64,000 nt of DNA from Saccharothrix luteola (GCF_020859565.1 NZ_JAJHUO010000021.1:122608-186607); one strand, 5' to 3'; positions 42,034 to 51,002 are shown, counted from the stretch's first letter. Made by a program: numbers and translations. Notes: generated from the sequence alone by a model not told the origin.

Positions 42034-45000
42034 GTGAGCCCTGTGGTCGAGTTCCGCGTCCTCGGCCCGTTGCAGGTGCTGGTCGACGGCGAGCAGGTCG
42101 TGGTGCGGGCGGGCCGGCAGCGGTCCCTCCTTGTGTCTCTTCTCATGCGCGCCGGCGCCGGCGTCTCGGTCGACGAGCTCGCGGAGCACATCTGGGGCGC
42201 CGACCCTCCCGCGCGGGCCCGAGGCACGCTGCAGACCTACGTGATGAGACTTCGGCAGGTGCTCGGACCGGCGGTGCCGATCCGGACCGTGCCCGACGGC
42301 TACCTGATCGACGTCGACGAGCGCACCATCGACGTGATGCGGTTCGAGCAGCTCGTCGAGGAGGGCGAGCGGGAGCGGGCCGCGGGCAGGCTGGAGTCGG
42401 CGTCGGCGATCTTCACCGCGGCGCTGGCGCTGTGGCGCGGACCCGCGATGGTGGACGTGCCGTCGGAGGTCCTGCACCGCGACGAGGTGCCGCGCCTGGG
42501 CGAACGGCGGCTGCACGTGGAGGAGCGCCGGGTCGAGGTCGACCTCGAGCTGGGCCGCCACGCCGAGCTGATCCCCGAGCTGTCCCGGCTGACGAGCGAG
42601 CACCCGCTGCGGGAACGGCTGTGGGCGCAGCTGATGGTCGCGCTGTACCGGTCCGGGCGGCAGGCCGACGCGCTCGGCGCCTACCGGCGGGTGAGCGGGC
42701 TGCTGGCCGACCAGCTCGGCATCGACCCCGGCGACGAGCTGCGGCGCGTGCACCAGCAGGTGCTCGGCGGCTCGCCGTCGCTCGACCTGGGCCAGAACGC
42801 GCCCGCCGCGCGGCGTGACCGGGTGGTGCCCTCGCAGCTGCCCGCCGACATCGGCGACTTCGTGGGCCGTGAGCAGGCCGTTCAGCTGATCGAGGCGTTG
42901 CTGCGGACCGCTCAGGGCGTGCCCGTGGTCACGCTGGCCGGGCCGCCGGGCGTCGGCAAGACGGCGCTGGCCGTGCACACGGCGCACAAGATGCGGCACT
43001 GCTTCCCCGACGGGCAGCTGTACGTCAACCTGCGCGGTTACGCCCAGGGCCCGCCGTTGAGCGCGGTGGACGTGCTGCCCCGGTTCCTGCGCGCGCAGGG
43101 CGTGCCACCCGAGTCCGTGCCGCTCGACCAGGACGAGCAGGAGGCGATGTTCCGGTCGCGGCTGACCGACCAGCAGGTGCTGCTGGTGCTGGACAACGCG
43201 GCCAACGCCGAGCAGATCCGGCCGCTGCTGCCCGGCTCGCCGGGGTGCGCGGTGCTCGTGACCAGCCGCGACACGCTGCGCGGGCTGGCGGTCAGCCACG
43301 CCGCGTCCAACGTGCGGCTCGACGTGCTCGACCGGTCCGAGACGCGGGCGCTGCTGGCCGGGATGCTCGGCGAGGAGGTCGTGGCGTCGCAGTCCGACGC
43401 GGCCGACGAGCTGGCCGAGCTGTGCGCGCACCTGCCGCTGGCGCTGCGGATCGCGGCGGCGAACCTGCTGTCCCGGCCGGAGATCACCATCGCGTCCTAC
43501 GTGGAGGAGCTGCGCGCGGGCAACCGGCTCGCGGCGCTGGCCGTGGAGGGCGACGAGCGGGCGGCCGTGCACGCGGCGTTCGACCTGTCGTACACGGCGT
43601 TGAAGCCGGAGCTGGCGTCGCTGTTCCGGCTGCTGTCGCTGGCACCGGGCGACATCACGCCGGACGTGGCTGCGGCGCTGGGCGGGCTGACCACGCAGGA
43701 CGCGCGGCGGCGGCTCGACCGGCTGGCCACGGCGAACCTCGTGGACCACCACTCGCCCGGCCGCTACCAGTTCCACGACCTGCTGCGGGACTACGCGGCC
43801 GAGCGGCGCGGGATCGAGGACGACCCGGAGGAGAGCGCGCAGGCGTCGCGGCGGCTGCTGGACTGGTCGATCCGGTCGGTGGACAACGCCACGGACGCGT
43901 TCAAGAGCACCTTGCTGCGGCTGCCGCGCACCGACGTGGTGGCGGGCGTGACACCGCGCCTGTTCTCCACCTCGGCGGAGGCCCTGGCCTGGCTGGACGC
44001 CGAGCGCGGCAACCTGGTCAGCCTCGTCGTGCACGCCGCCGACCGCCAGCCCGACCGCGACGTGTGGCAGCTGGCCGACGCGCTGCGGCGGTACTTCTAC
44101 ACGATCGGGTTGCCGGTGGAGTGGCTGGCGACCGCGAAGGCCGGGCTGTCGGTCGCGCAGTCCTCCCAGGACGCCCTCGGCGAGGTGGCGATGCTGTCGT
44201 CGCTCGGCACGCTGTACTGGGCGATCGGGCAGCACCGGGTGGCCGTCGACTACTTCCGCCGCGCGATCCCGATCCAGCAGCGCACCGGCGCCGCGCCCGC
44301 CGTGGAGGCCGCCGTGCTGGCGAACCTCGGCGCGGTCTGCATCGACATCGGCGACCTGGAGCAGGCCGCCGAACACCTGGAACGCGCGCTCGTGATCACG
44401 CGGACCATCGGCGCGTTGCAGCAGGAGGGCATCGCCCAGCTCAACCTCGGCGGCGTCTACATGCAGCTCGGGCAGCTGGACCGGGCCGTGTCGTCGTTCG
44501 AGGGCGCGCTGGACGTCGGCAACCGGCTCGGCGCGTGGATGACGCAGGCCGACAGCCAGCGGGCGCTGGCCGAGGCGCACCTGTTCCTCGGCCGGCCCCA
44601 CCGTGCCGCCGAGCTGTACCAGAGGTGCGGCGAGCTGTACGAACGGGCCGGCGCACGCCGGTTCGCGCACTTCTCGCACGAGGGCCTGGCGCTGGCGCAC
44701 GTGATGCGGGGCCAGTGGGCCGACGCGGCGCGCGAGGCCGGGCGGGCGGTGAGCATCGCGGAGGAGCTGGGCAACCTGAAGGGGTTGTGCGACGCGAAGA
44801 ACGCCCTCGGCGAGGCGTTGTGCGGGTTGGGCAGGCTGGAGGAGGCCGTCGAGCGCACGACGGAGGCGCTGCGGATCGCCGAGGAGACGGGTTACCCGCT
44901 GGGCATCTGCGCGGCGCGGCGGAGCCTGGCGCTGACCCACCACGCGGCGGGCAGGCTGGACGAGGCGCGCTACTCGGCGAGCCAGGCGCTGGACAGCGCG

Positions 45001-45294
45001 GTCCGGTACCGACTGCGGATCGCCGAGGTGGACGTGCTGGCCGTGCTCGGGAGGATCAGGCTCGACCAGGGCGACACGGCGCAGGCGCTCGACCTGGCGC
45101 TGCGGTGCCTGGAGCTGAGCGGGATCACGGGACAGCGGTGCGTGCACGCGCGGGCCACCCACCTGGCCGGTGACGCCCTGGCCGCCATCGGGGACGACGC
45201 CGAGGCGCGCCGGCACTGGCGGACGGCGCTGGAGTGGTTCAGCGCGATCGGGTCGCCGGACGCGGACCTGGTGCGGGCGTCGCTCGACGGGTGA
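42034..45294 (+). CDS. AfsR/SARP-family regulator with NB-ARC and TPR domains
   Basis: A 1086-residue regulator. The GTG follows GGAGG. Order: OmpR-like DNA-binding domain (VEFRVLGPLQVLVDGEQVVV to MRLRQVLG, about 4-95), then the bacterial transcriptional activation domain (BTAD, about 100-245; LWRGPAMVDVP, HPLRERLWAQLMVALYRSGR). NB-ARC NTPase comes next with Walker A GPPGVGKTAL near 304 and LLVLDNAANAEQ near 387. The C-terminal third holds about seven TPRs (for example AVLANLGAVCIDIGDLEQAA). Relatives such as AfsR activate secondary metabolism after nucleotide-dependent switching. The target here is unknown; the divergent peptide importer is a candidate. Confidence 0.95.
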   Translation: MSPVVEFRVLGPLQVLVDGEQVVVRAGRQRSLLVSLLMRAGAGVSVDELAEHIWGADPPARARGTLQTYVMRLRQVLGPAVPIRTVPDGYLIDVDERTIDVMRFEQLVEEGERERAAGRLESASAIFTAALALWRGPAMVDVPSEVLHRDEVPRLGERRLHVEERRVEVDLELGRHAELIPELSRLTSEHPLRERLWAQLMVALYRSGRQADALGAYRRVSGLLADQLGIDPGDELRRVHQQVLGGSPSLDLGQNAPAARRDRVVPSQLPADIGDFVGREQAVQLIEALLRTAQGVPVVTLAGPPGVGKTALAVHTAHKMRHCFPDGQLYVNLRGYAQGPPLSAVDVLPRFLRAQGVPPESVPLDQDEQEAMFRSRLTDQQVLLVLDNAANAEQIRPLLPGSPGCAVLVTSRDTLRGLAVSHAASNVRLDVLDRSETRALLAGMLGEEVVASQSDAADELAELCAHLPLALRIAAANLLSRPEITIASYVEELRAGNRLAALAVEGDERAAVHAAFDLSYTALKPELASLFRLLSLAPGDITPDVAAALGGLTTQDARRRLDRLATANLVDHHSPGRYQFHDLLRDYAAERRGIEDDPEESAQASRRLLDWSIRSVDNATDAFKSTLLRLPRTDVVAGVTPRLFSTSAEALAWLDAERGNLVSLVVHAADRQPDRDVWQLADALRRYFYTIGLPVEWLATAKAGLSVAQSSQDALGEVAMLSSLGTLYWAIGQHRVAVDYFRRAIPIQQRTGAAPAVEAAVLANLGAVCIDIGDLEQAAEHLERALVITRTIGALQQEGIAQLNLGGVYMQLGQLDRAVSSFEGALDVGNRLGAWMTQADSQRALAEAHLFLGRPHRAAELYQRCGELYERAGARRFAHFSHEGLALAHVMRGQWADAAREAGRAVSIAEELGNLKGLCDAKNALGEALCGLGRLEEAVERTTEALRIAEETGYPLGICAARRSLALTHHAAGRLDEARYSASQALDSAVRYRLRIAEVDVLAVLGRIRLDQGDTAQALDLALRCLELSGITGQRCVHARATHLAGDALAAIGDDAEARRHWRTALEWFSAIGSPDADLVRASLDG

Positions 45295-45396
45295 CCGGGC
45301 CGACCGGTCGCTGCGGTTTCGGCCGGATGTCGCTTCGGTCGGGCGCGGCCCGGTCCGGCGCGGCTTCGGCCGGGCGAGGGCTCGGTCGGGTGTCGC
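45295..45396. repeat. Degenerate GC-rich repeats between convergent genes
   Basis: Short imperfect units of the form CTTCGGTCGGGCGCGGC, CTTCGGCCGGGCGAGGGC, CTCGGTCGGGTGTCGC follow each other at about 30-base spacing. They could fold and end transcription for both convergent genes. No coding sign. Confidence 0.5.
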
Positions 45397-45882
45397 TCAG
45401 GTGGGCGTGACGATCCGGTCGGCGCGGGTCTTCGTGCCGTCCACCGCGAACCACCCGCGTTCGAACGCCTGCCAGCGCCGCAGGTGGGCGCGGCTCGCCT
45501 CGCCGTCCCGCTCGACGGCCCGGCGCAGCCGCTCCTCCGCGTCGGGCACCTCGACCCAGATCGCCTCGTCCAGGCGTGGCGCGATCGAGCGCCGGGCCGC
45601 CGAGACGCCCTCGATGACCAGCACGTCCGGCACCGGCACGTGCACCAGGCCGCCGAGGTGCGGCACACCGCCGGTCCACTCCACCCGCCGGTAGTGGGCC
45701 TCGCGGCCGTGCCGGAGCGGGTCGAGGACCTCGGCGACCAGGCGCGGCCACCACGACACCGGGTCGGTCCAGGTGGCGAAGTGGTCGGTCGGCACCACGG
45801 TCGCGCCCAGCTCCGACGCCAGGCGCGCCGCGAACGTCGACTTGCCCGAGCCCGAGGGCCCGTCCACCGCGACGAGCCTCAC
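45397..45882 (-). CDS. Uridine-kinase-like P-loop NTPase
   Basis: A 161-residue protein with Walker A VAVDGPSGSGKSTFAARLAS (residues about 4-23), then PTDHFATWTDPVSWWPRLV and VLVIEGVSAARRSIAP. This pattern fits small uridine/cytidine-kinase-like or other phosphotransferases. The phosphate acceptor is unknown. The ATG overlaps the recR stop by four bases, so it is translated with the recR operon. Confidence 0.85.
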   Translation of the reverse strand: MRLVAVDGPSGSGKSTFAARLASELGATVVPTDHFATWTDPVSWWPRLVAEVLDPLRHGREAHYRRVEWTGGVPHLGGLVHVPVPDVLVIEGVSAARRSIAPRLDEAIWVEVPDAEERLRRAVERDGEASRAHLRRWQAFERGWFAVDGTKTRADRIVTPT

Positions 45883-46472
45883 ATGCTGCGCCGGCCGGAC
45901 AGGGCCCGGCCGAGGGTGAGCTCGTCGGCGAACTCCAGGTCACCGCCCATCGGCAGGCCCGACGCGAGCCTGGTGACGGTGAGGCCCGGGAAGTCGCGCA
46001 GCATCCGCACCAGGTACGTCGCGGTCGCCTCGCCCTCCGTGTTCGGGTCCGTGGCGATGATGATCTCCGACACGTCCGTGCCGATCCGGGTGAGCAGCTG
46101 CCTGATCCGCAACTGGTCCGGCCCGACACCCGACAACGGGTCGAGCGCGCCGCCCAGGACGTGGTAGCGGCCCTTGAACTCACGGGTCCGCTCGACCGCC
46201 AGGACGTCCTTCGGCTCCTCCACCACGCAGATCAGGGTCAGGTCGCGGCGCGGGTCGCGACAGATGCGGCAGGTCGCCTCGGCAGAGACGTTGCCGCACA
46301 CGTCGCAGAACACCACGCCGTCCTTGACCTTCTGCAACGCGTCCTGGAGCCGGCCGATGTCGGCCGGGTCCGCGGCGAGCAGGTGGAAGGCGATGCGCTG
46401 CGCGCTCTTCGGACCGACGCCCGGCAGCCTGCCGAGCTCGTCGATCAAGTCCTGGACCGGCCCCTCGTACAT
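45879..46472 (-). CDS. recR: Recombination mediator RecR
   Basis: A 197-residue DNA repair protein that with RecF/RecO loads RecA on gaps. Order: helix-hairpin-helix (IDELGRLPGVGPKSAQRIAF), C4 zinc finger (CDVCGNVSAEATCRICRDP), Toprim domain (LICVVEEPKDVLAVERTREF; IIATDPNTEGEATATYL), and a Walker B-like C-terminus. Length is typical. Gene order dnaX-ybaB-recR is conserved across bacteria. Confidence 0.98.
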   Translation of the reverse strand: MYEGPVQDLIDELGRLPGVGPKSAQRIAFHLLAADPADIGRLQDALQKVKDGVVFCDVCGNVSAEATCRICRDPRRDLTLICVVEEPKDVLAVERTREFKGRYHVLGGALDPLSGVGPDQLRIRQLLTRIGTDVSEIIIATDPNTEGEATATYLVRMLRDFPGLTVTRLASGLPMGGDLEFADELTLGRALSGRRSM

Positions 46473-46819
46473 CAGCCGAACAGCTTCCCGAGACCGCCGA
46501 GGTCGTCCATCCCGCCCATGCCGCTGGCGAGCGGGCCCATCTTCTGGGCCGCCAGCTCCTGCGCGGCGCGGTTGGCGTCGCGCACGGCGGCGACGACCAG
46601 GTCGGACAGCGTCTCGACGTCGTCCGGGTCGACCGCCTTCGGGTCGATGTCCAGGCTCTTGAGCTCGCCGCCGCCGGACACGACGGCGGTGACCAGACCG
46701 CCGCCGGCAGTGCCGGTGACCTCGGCCTCGGCCAGCTCCTGCTGGGCTTCAGCGAGCTGCTGCTGCATCTTCTGCGCCTGCTGGAGGATTTGCTGCATGT
46801 TGGGCCCACCGGGTTGCAC
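46472..46819 (-). CDS. ybaB: Nucleoid-associated protein YbaB/EbfC
   Basis: A 115-residue DNA-binding protein. The GTG at 46819 (VQPGGPNMQQILQQAQKMQQ) is preferred over an ATG 12 codons upstream because GAGAGG sits upstream and the sequence matches actinobacterial orthologues. After a Gln-rich helix comes the beta core (AEVTGTAGGGLVTAVVSGGG, LKSLDIDPKAVDPDDVETLS) and a C-terminal helix. It overlaps recR by one base and lies between dnaX and recR. Confidence 0.94.
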   Translation of the reverse strand: MQPGGPNMQQILQQAQKMQQQLAEAQQELAEAEVTGTAGGGLVTAVVSGGGELKSLDIDPKAVDPDDVETLSDLVVAAVRDANRAAQELAAQKMGPLASGMGGMDDLGGLGKLFG

Positions 46820-46872
46820 CGCGGGTTCCTCTCTTCGGGGTATGCCGCCGTTCACCAGCGTAGTCGCGTCGA

Positions 46873-49050
46873 TCAGCCCTTCAACGGCCGAGCGCCAAGC
46901 TCGTCGGCGAGGAGCTTGAGCACGACGGCCTCCGGATCGAGCCGCTGGTCGTCCGCGTCGCCGGGCAGTGCGGCCTCGGCCAGCATCTCCTCCTCGTCCA
47001 CCGGCTCCGGCGGGAGGGGCTCATCGGGCTCCGGCGGTTCGGGGGGCGGCGGCACGTCGTCGGCCGGTGGTCGGCCGGACGGCGCCGGGCGGGACTCCGG
47101 CCGGCGGTCCTGGCCGGGCTGCGCCTGGCTCGGCCTGGTCACCGCGGGTCGCTGCGGCTTCTGCGCCGCCTGGCGGGCCGGCGCGGCGACCGCGTCGCCG
47201 TGCACGCACCGCACCTGCCACGTGCCGCCGAGGACCTGCGCGAACGCGGCGGCGATGGCGTCGGCGTTGCGCGGCTCGGCGAGCCGGCGGGCCAGCGGCG
47301 CGGAGGTGTGGGTGAGCGTGACCGTGGTGCCGTCGACGTCGGCGACGGTGGCGTTGGTGAGCATCGCCTCCGTGCTGCGGCTCGTGCCGCGGACCACGCC
47401 CAACAGCTCCGACCAGCGCCGACGCACCTCGACCGCGTCGACACCGCCGGTGGACGCCGCCGGTGCGGCTGCCTCGGCCGGCTCGTCCGCGGGTGAGTTG
47501 TCAGGTGCGCTCTGCGGAGCGACCGCCTGCGCCGGCTGCGCGGCCGGAGCGGCGGCGTGCGGTGGTGGCGCGGCGCTCGGCCGGCCCTGCGGCGCGTCCG
47601 CCGACGGCGCGACGCCCCCGCCACGCTCGTCCACGTCCGGCGCGGCGGCGTGCGTGCTCTCGGCAGCGCCCTGGGCGCCGCCGGCGGACCTCATCGCCGC
47701 CGACCGCAGCACCGGCGGGGCGGGCAGTCCGGGCGGCGCGGCCTGCGGCGCGGTAGCGGCCGGAGGCTCGGTCTCGACGGGCCTGGCGGCGGGCGGCGCG
47801 GCCGGGGGCTGCGGCGCGGCCGGTTCGGCGGCACGCTGCGAGGGGCGCTGGAAGCGGGTTTCCGCAGGTCCCGCCGGTGCGCCGCCGGCCGGTGGGCCGT
47901 GGCGCTCCAGCTGTTCCACGCGTTGCAGCAGGCCCGACTCGACGTCGCCGACCGAGGGCAGGAGCATCCGCGCCGCGACGAGTTCGAGCAGCAGGCGGGG
48001 CGCGGTCGAGCCGCGCATCTCGGTCAACCCCTGGTGCAGGATCTCCGCCCACCGCGTGACCGTCGCGGGCCGGGTCGCGTCGCGTTGCGCGATCATCTTG
48101 GCCAGCTCGTCGTCCGGCGCGGACACCAGGCCGCGCTCCGCCGCGTCCGGCACGGCGTGCAGCAGCACCAGGTCGCGCAGCCGGTCGAGCAGGTCGGACG
48201 CGAACCGGCGCGGGTCGTGCCCGGCCTCGACCAGGCGGTCGACGGTGCCGAACACCGCCGAGCCGTCGCCGTTCGCCAGTCCGTCCACCACGTCGTCGAT
48301 CAACGCCACGTCGGTCACGCCGAGCAGCGCGATCGCCCGGTCGTAGCGCACCCCTTCGGGGCCCGCGCCGGACAGCAGCTGGTCCATCACCGACTGCGTG
48401 TCCCGCGCCGACCCACCGCCCGCGCGGATCACCAGCGGGAACACCGACGGGTCGACCGTGACGCCCTCGGCCGCGCAGTTGCGCTCCAGCAGCGCCCGCA
48501 TCGAGCTCGGCGGGATCAGCCGGAACGGGTAGTGGTGCGTGCGCGAGCGGATGGTGGGCAGCACCTTGTCCGGCTCGGTGGTGGCGAAGATGAAGATCAG
48601 GTGCTCGGGCGGCTCTTCCACGATCTTCAGCAGGGCGTTGAAGCCCTGCGTGGTGACCATGTGCGCCTCGTCGATGATGAACACCCGGTACCGCGACTCG
48701 GCCGGCGCGTAGAACGCCTTGTCCCGCAGCTCGCGCGCGTCGTCCACGCCGCCGTGGCTGGCCGCGTCCAGCTCGACCACGTCCACGGTGCCCGGACCGT
48801 TGGGCGCCAGGCCGACGCACGAGTTGCACTCGCCGCACGGGTCGGGTGTCGGGCCCTGCACGCAGTTCAGCGAGCGCGCCATGATGCGGGCGCTGGACGT
48901 CTTGCCGCACCCGCGCGGCCCCGAGAACAGGTACGCGTGGTTGACCCGACCGGCCGCCAGGGCGGTGCGCAGCGGTTCGGTGACGTGCTCCTGGCCGACG
49001 ACCTCGCCGAAGGTCGCCGGACGGTACTTGCGGTAGAGGGCGAGCGCCAC
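46873..49050 (-). CDS. dnaX: DNA polymerase III subunit gamma/tau
   Basis: A 725-residue clamp-loader ATPase. The GTG at 49050 begins VALALYRKYRPATFGEVVGQ, the conserved start. Walker A FSGPRGCGKTSSARIMARSL, zinc site CVQGPTPDPCGECNSC, Walker B FIIDEAHMVTTQGFNALLKI, sensor 1 FIFATTEPDKVLPTIRSRTH, and AAA+ lid/oligomerisation domain to about residue 370. The rest is Pro/Ala-rich tau region with a C-terminal domain (VRRRWSELLGVVRGTSRSTE). Whether a short gamma form is made by frameshifting cannot be seen. Confidence 0.97.
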   Translation of the reverse strand: MALALYRKYRPATFGEVVGQEHVTEPLRTALAAGRVNHAYLFSGPRGCGKTSSARIMARSLNCVQGPTPDPCGECNSCVGLAPNGPGTVDVVELDAASHGGVDDARELRDKAFYAPAESRYRVFIIDEAHMVTTQGFNALLKIVEEPPEHLIFIFATTEPDKVLPTIRSRTHHYPFRLIPPSSMRALLERNCAAEGVTVDPSVFPLVIRAGGGSARDTQSVMDQLLSGAGPEGVRYDRAIALLGVTDVALIDDVVDGLANGDGSAVFGTVDRLVEAGHDPRRFASDLLDRLRDLVLLHAVPDAAERGLVSAPDDELAKMIAQRDATRPATVTRWAEILHQGLTEMRGSTAPRLLLELVAARMLLPSVGDVESGLLQRVEQLERHGPPAGGAPAGPAETRFQRPSQRAAEPAAPQPPAAPPAARPVETEPPAATAPQAAPPGLPAPPVLRSAAMRSAGGAQGAAESTHAAAPDVDERGGGVAPSADAPQGRPSAAPPPHAAAPAAQPAQAVAPQSAPDNSPADEPAEAAAPAASTGGVDAVEVRRRWSELLGVVRGTSRSTEAMLTNATVADVDGTTVTLTHTSAPLARRLAEPRNADAIAAAFAQVLGGTWQVRCVHGDAVAAPARQAAQKPQRPAVTRPSQAQPGQDRRPESRPAPSGRPPADDVPPPPEPPEPDEPLPPEPVDEEEMLAEAALPGDADDQRLDPEAVVLKLLADELGARPLKG

Positions 49051-49085
49051 GCCGGGGACCTTACCGGGAGGGTCCGACAAAGAAA

Positions 49086-49178
49086 GGGGACCCCGTGCAC
49101 CCACCAGAGCCCGCTTATCCTTGCTGCCTTCCGGCCCTGGGGAGGTTCGCGAGATATGTGCCGCACGAGGTCCGCCAC
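49086..49178 (-). ncRNA. ffs: Signal recognition particle RNA (4.5S, small bacterial type)
   Basis: On the - strand the conserved apical domain reads GGGCCGGAAGGCAGCAAGG followed by ATAAGCGGG, the hallmark Ffh-binding loop with the GGAA tetraloop region and asymmetric internal loop. Outer stems pair GGACCTCGTGC with GCACGGGGTCC. It lies 36 bases upstream of dnaX on the same strand, a standard actinobacterial position. Ends are estimated from the pairing. Confidence 0.93.
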
Positions 49179-49275
49179 CAGTGTAGCCGGTCGCCCCACC
49201 GGCTCTGTCGCCACCCACTCGGGGCACGGGAGAATTTCACCGGCTAGTGGCACTACCCGGTGAAGGAGGAACCAG

Positions 49276-49572
49276 ATGAGGGCTCTCGTCCTCGCGTGCG
49301 CCGCCCTGCTGCTCGGCGCCACCACCGCGGCGGCCGACCCGGTGCCGCCGCGGCACGCCATCGTCGTCTGCCAGACCGCGAGCTTCTACGGCAACTACAA
49401 CCACTCGGTCGGCCCGGTCGAGTTCAAGCGGACGCTGACCTACGGCAACAAGATCGGCCACACGCCGGGCGCCCACCCCGTCTACAACGGGTGGGCGGCG
49501 AGCATGGACTTCGGCCCCAACGACTGGGGCTATCTCCGGATCGAGTGCATCGGGGGTTACGACTCGTGGTGA
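49276..49572 (+). CDS. Small secreted protein A
   Basis: A 98-residue protein with AAGGAGG and an ATG. A classical signal peptide (MRALVLACAALLLGATTAAA, cleavage after ADP/AAA about residue 20) leads to a 75-residue mature protein. This is rich in aromatic residues with two Cys (VVCQTASFYGNYN, RIECIGGY) that can form a disulfide. No family is recognised. Its stop overlaps the GTG start of a second secreted protein (GTGA), so they are a translationally coupled pair. Confidence 0.78.
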   Translation: MRALVLACAALLLGATTAAADPVPPRHAIVVCQTASFYGNYNHSVGPVEFKRTLTYGNKIGHTPGAHPVYNGWAASMDFGPNDWGYLRIECIGGYDSW

Positions 49573-49841
49573 GAGCAGCAGCAGTCCTCGTGGCCACCGT
49601 CGCGCTCGTCGCCACCGCGTCGCCCGCCCGAGCCGCCAACGGCACCGTCGGCGAACGCGAGACCGTGTGCGCCAACGACCTCTACGTCCGCACCGCGCCC
49701 GCCGACGGCCCGTGGATGGGCACCCTCTACCGCGGCCAGACGTTCCTGGTGAAAGGGCCGAAGTCCGGCAACTACATCTACGGCTTCGCCTACGGGCACA
49801 TCAACGCGCACGGCTGGGTGGCCGACGGCTGGTTCTGCTAG
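49569..49841 (+). CDS. Small secreted SH3-like protein B
   Basis: A 90-residue protein from a GTG. A signal peptide (VRAAAVLVATVALVATASPA, RAA) leads to a 66-residue mature part. The text VCANDLYVRTAPADGPWMGT, then LYRGQTFLVKGPKSGNYIYG, then HGWVADGWFC is a bacterial SH3 (SH3b) pattern (LxVRxxP...G.L..G..v). It has a terminal Cys for a disulfide. SH3b domains bind cell wall or surface ligands. It is translated with the upstream secreted protein, and the two may act together. Confidence 0.78.
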   Translation: MRAAAVLVATVALVATASPARAANGTVGERETVCANDLYVRTAPADGPWMGTLYRGQTFLVKGPKSGNYIYGFAYGHINAHGWVADGWFC

Positions 49842-49863
49842 CCCGACGCGGTCGTGGGTCCTG

Positions 49864-50781
49864 TCAGCCCAACGCGGTCGTGAACAGCGGCACGGCGCGG
49901 TCCAGCGCGTAGGCCATGCCGAGTGAAGAGCCGCTGGAGAAGGCGTTGACCAGGTTCTTGTCCTCCAGGATCAGCGCCTTCTCCGGCACCAGCGGGTTGG
50001 CCTTGAGCACGGTCGCGTCGCCGCCGATGGGGAACAGCACGCTCAGGTCGGCGGTCAGCAGGTCCAGCCGCTCGGTGGAGATGTCGACGTAGAACGTGCC
50101 GGAGGCCAGGTCCTCGACGTCCTGGCGCAGGGTGAAGCCGAGGGCCTTCATGAAGTCCGCGCGCGGGTCGCCGGAGACGTAGGCACCGAACTTCCCGTCG
50201 AAGTACGCGCCGACCACGGCGGTGCGGCCGTCGAACTCCTTGTTCGCGGCGAACTTCGCGTCCAGGTCGGCGATGACCTTCTCACCCTCCGGCACCTTGC
50301 CCAGGGCCTTCGCGACCAGCTCGACCTGCTGCCGCCACGACGTGCCGTACGGGATGACGTCCTTCGGCGCGCCGATGGTGGGCGCGATCTTGGACAGCGT
50401 CCCGTGCTTCTTCTCGTCGTTGTCCGACCGGGTGTTGAGGATGAGGTCGGGCTGGAGCGCGGCGACGGCCTCGTAGTCGATCTCGGTGGTGCCCAGCAGC
50501 GTCGGCGGCTGCTCGTAGCGCCCTTCGGCCCACGGCCCGACGCCCGTGCCGCCGAACGCCAGCCAGTCGCTCGCCCCGACCGGCCGCACGCCGAGCGCGA
50601 GGGCGGTCTCGGCGTCCGACCAGCCCAGCGCCACGACCCGCGTCGGCGGCTCGTCGATCGTCACGGGACCGAACCGGGTGTCGACCGTCACCCCGGACGA
50701 GGTCGGCTCGGCGCCATCGCCGCCTCCCCCGCAGGCGGCCAGGAGCATTGCCGACAGGACGACCACCAGACCACGCTTCAT
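49864..50781 (-). CDS. Iron-siderophore ABC transporter substrate-binding lipoprotein
   Basis: A 305-residue lipoprotein: signal (MKRGLVVVLSAMLLAACGGG, lipobox LAAC), then Gly linker, then a FepB/FhuD-like periplasmic binding fold. Family text is VVALGWSDAETALALGVRPV, ALQPDLILNTRS, and VLFPIGGDATVLKANPLVPE. It delivers ferric siderophore to a permease encoded elsewhere. A DtxR/IdeR-type box overlaps the ATG and there is no Shine-Dalgarno, so the mRNA may be leaderless and iron-repressed. Convergent with the SH3 gene. Confidence 0.93.
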   Translation of the reverse strand: MKRGLVVVLSAMLLAACGGGGDGAEPTSSGVTVDTRFGPVTIDEPPTRVVALGWSDAETALALGVRPVGASDWLAFGGTGVGPWAEGRYEQPPTLLGTTEIDYEAVAALQPDLILNTRSDNDEKKHGTLSKIAPTIGAPKDVIPYGTSWRQQVELVAKALGKVPEGEKVIADLDAKFAANKEFDGRTAVVGAYFDGKFGAYVSGDPRADFMKALGFTLRQDVEDLASGTFYVDISTERLDLLTADLSVLFPIGGDATVLKANPLVPEKALILEDKNLVNAFSSGSSLGMAYALDRAVPLFTTALG

Positions 50782-50796
50782 TAGGCAAGCCTAACC
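50781..50796 (-). promoter_or_regulatory. DtxR/IdeR iron box overlapping the start codon
   Basis: The + strand reads TTAGGCAAGCCTAACC, close to the IdeR/DtxR consensus TTAGGTTAGCCTAACC. It touches base 1 of the ATG of the siderophore-binding gene. Repressor bound here under iron sufficiency would block the promoter/start. Confidence 0.85.
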
Positions 50797-50877
50797 GTAC
50801 TTATCGGCGGCCGATGCATCCGGCCCGACGACCACCCGTTTTGGGGGACGCCCGACCCCTCCGTTAGACTCCGCCAC

Positions 50878-50962
50878 GGAGGATTCGCATAGTGGCCTAG
50901 TGCGCACGACTGGAAATCGTGTTGGGTTAACCCCCTCACGGGTTCAAATCCCGTATCCTCCG
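50878..50962 (+). tRNA. tRNA-Ser (anticodon GGA)
   Basis: An 85-base tRNA with acceptor GGAGGAT (50878-50884) and ATCCTCC (50955-50961), discriminator G. The anticodon stem ACGA/TCGT region encloses loop CTGGAAA, giving anticodon GGA. A long variable arm (TTGGGTTAACCCCC) marks a class II tRNA, and the T arm is CACGG-GTTCAAAT-CCCGT-like. CCA is not encoded. Confidence 0.96.
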
Positions 50963-50967
50963 CAGTC

Positions 50968-51002
50968 CAGAGCCCCGGCACCGTCAGGTGACCGGGGCTC
51001 TG
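50968..51002 (+). terminator. Terminator after tRNA-Ser(GGA)
   Basis: CCAGAGCCCCGG ... CCGGGGCTCTG hairpin starting six bases after the tRNA; the inner part CACC-GTCA-GGTG extends the stem. Confidence 0.82.

Noticed and set aside
41980..45216. Over 1000-codon - strand frame opposite the SARP gene
   Set aside because: Shadow frame caused by high third-position GC; no motifs, while the + strand has full SARP/NB-ARC/TPR features.
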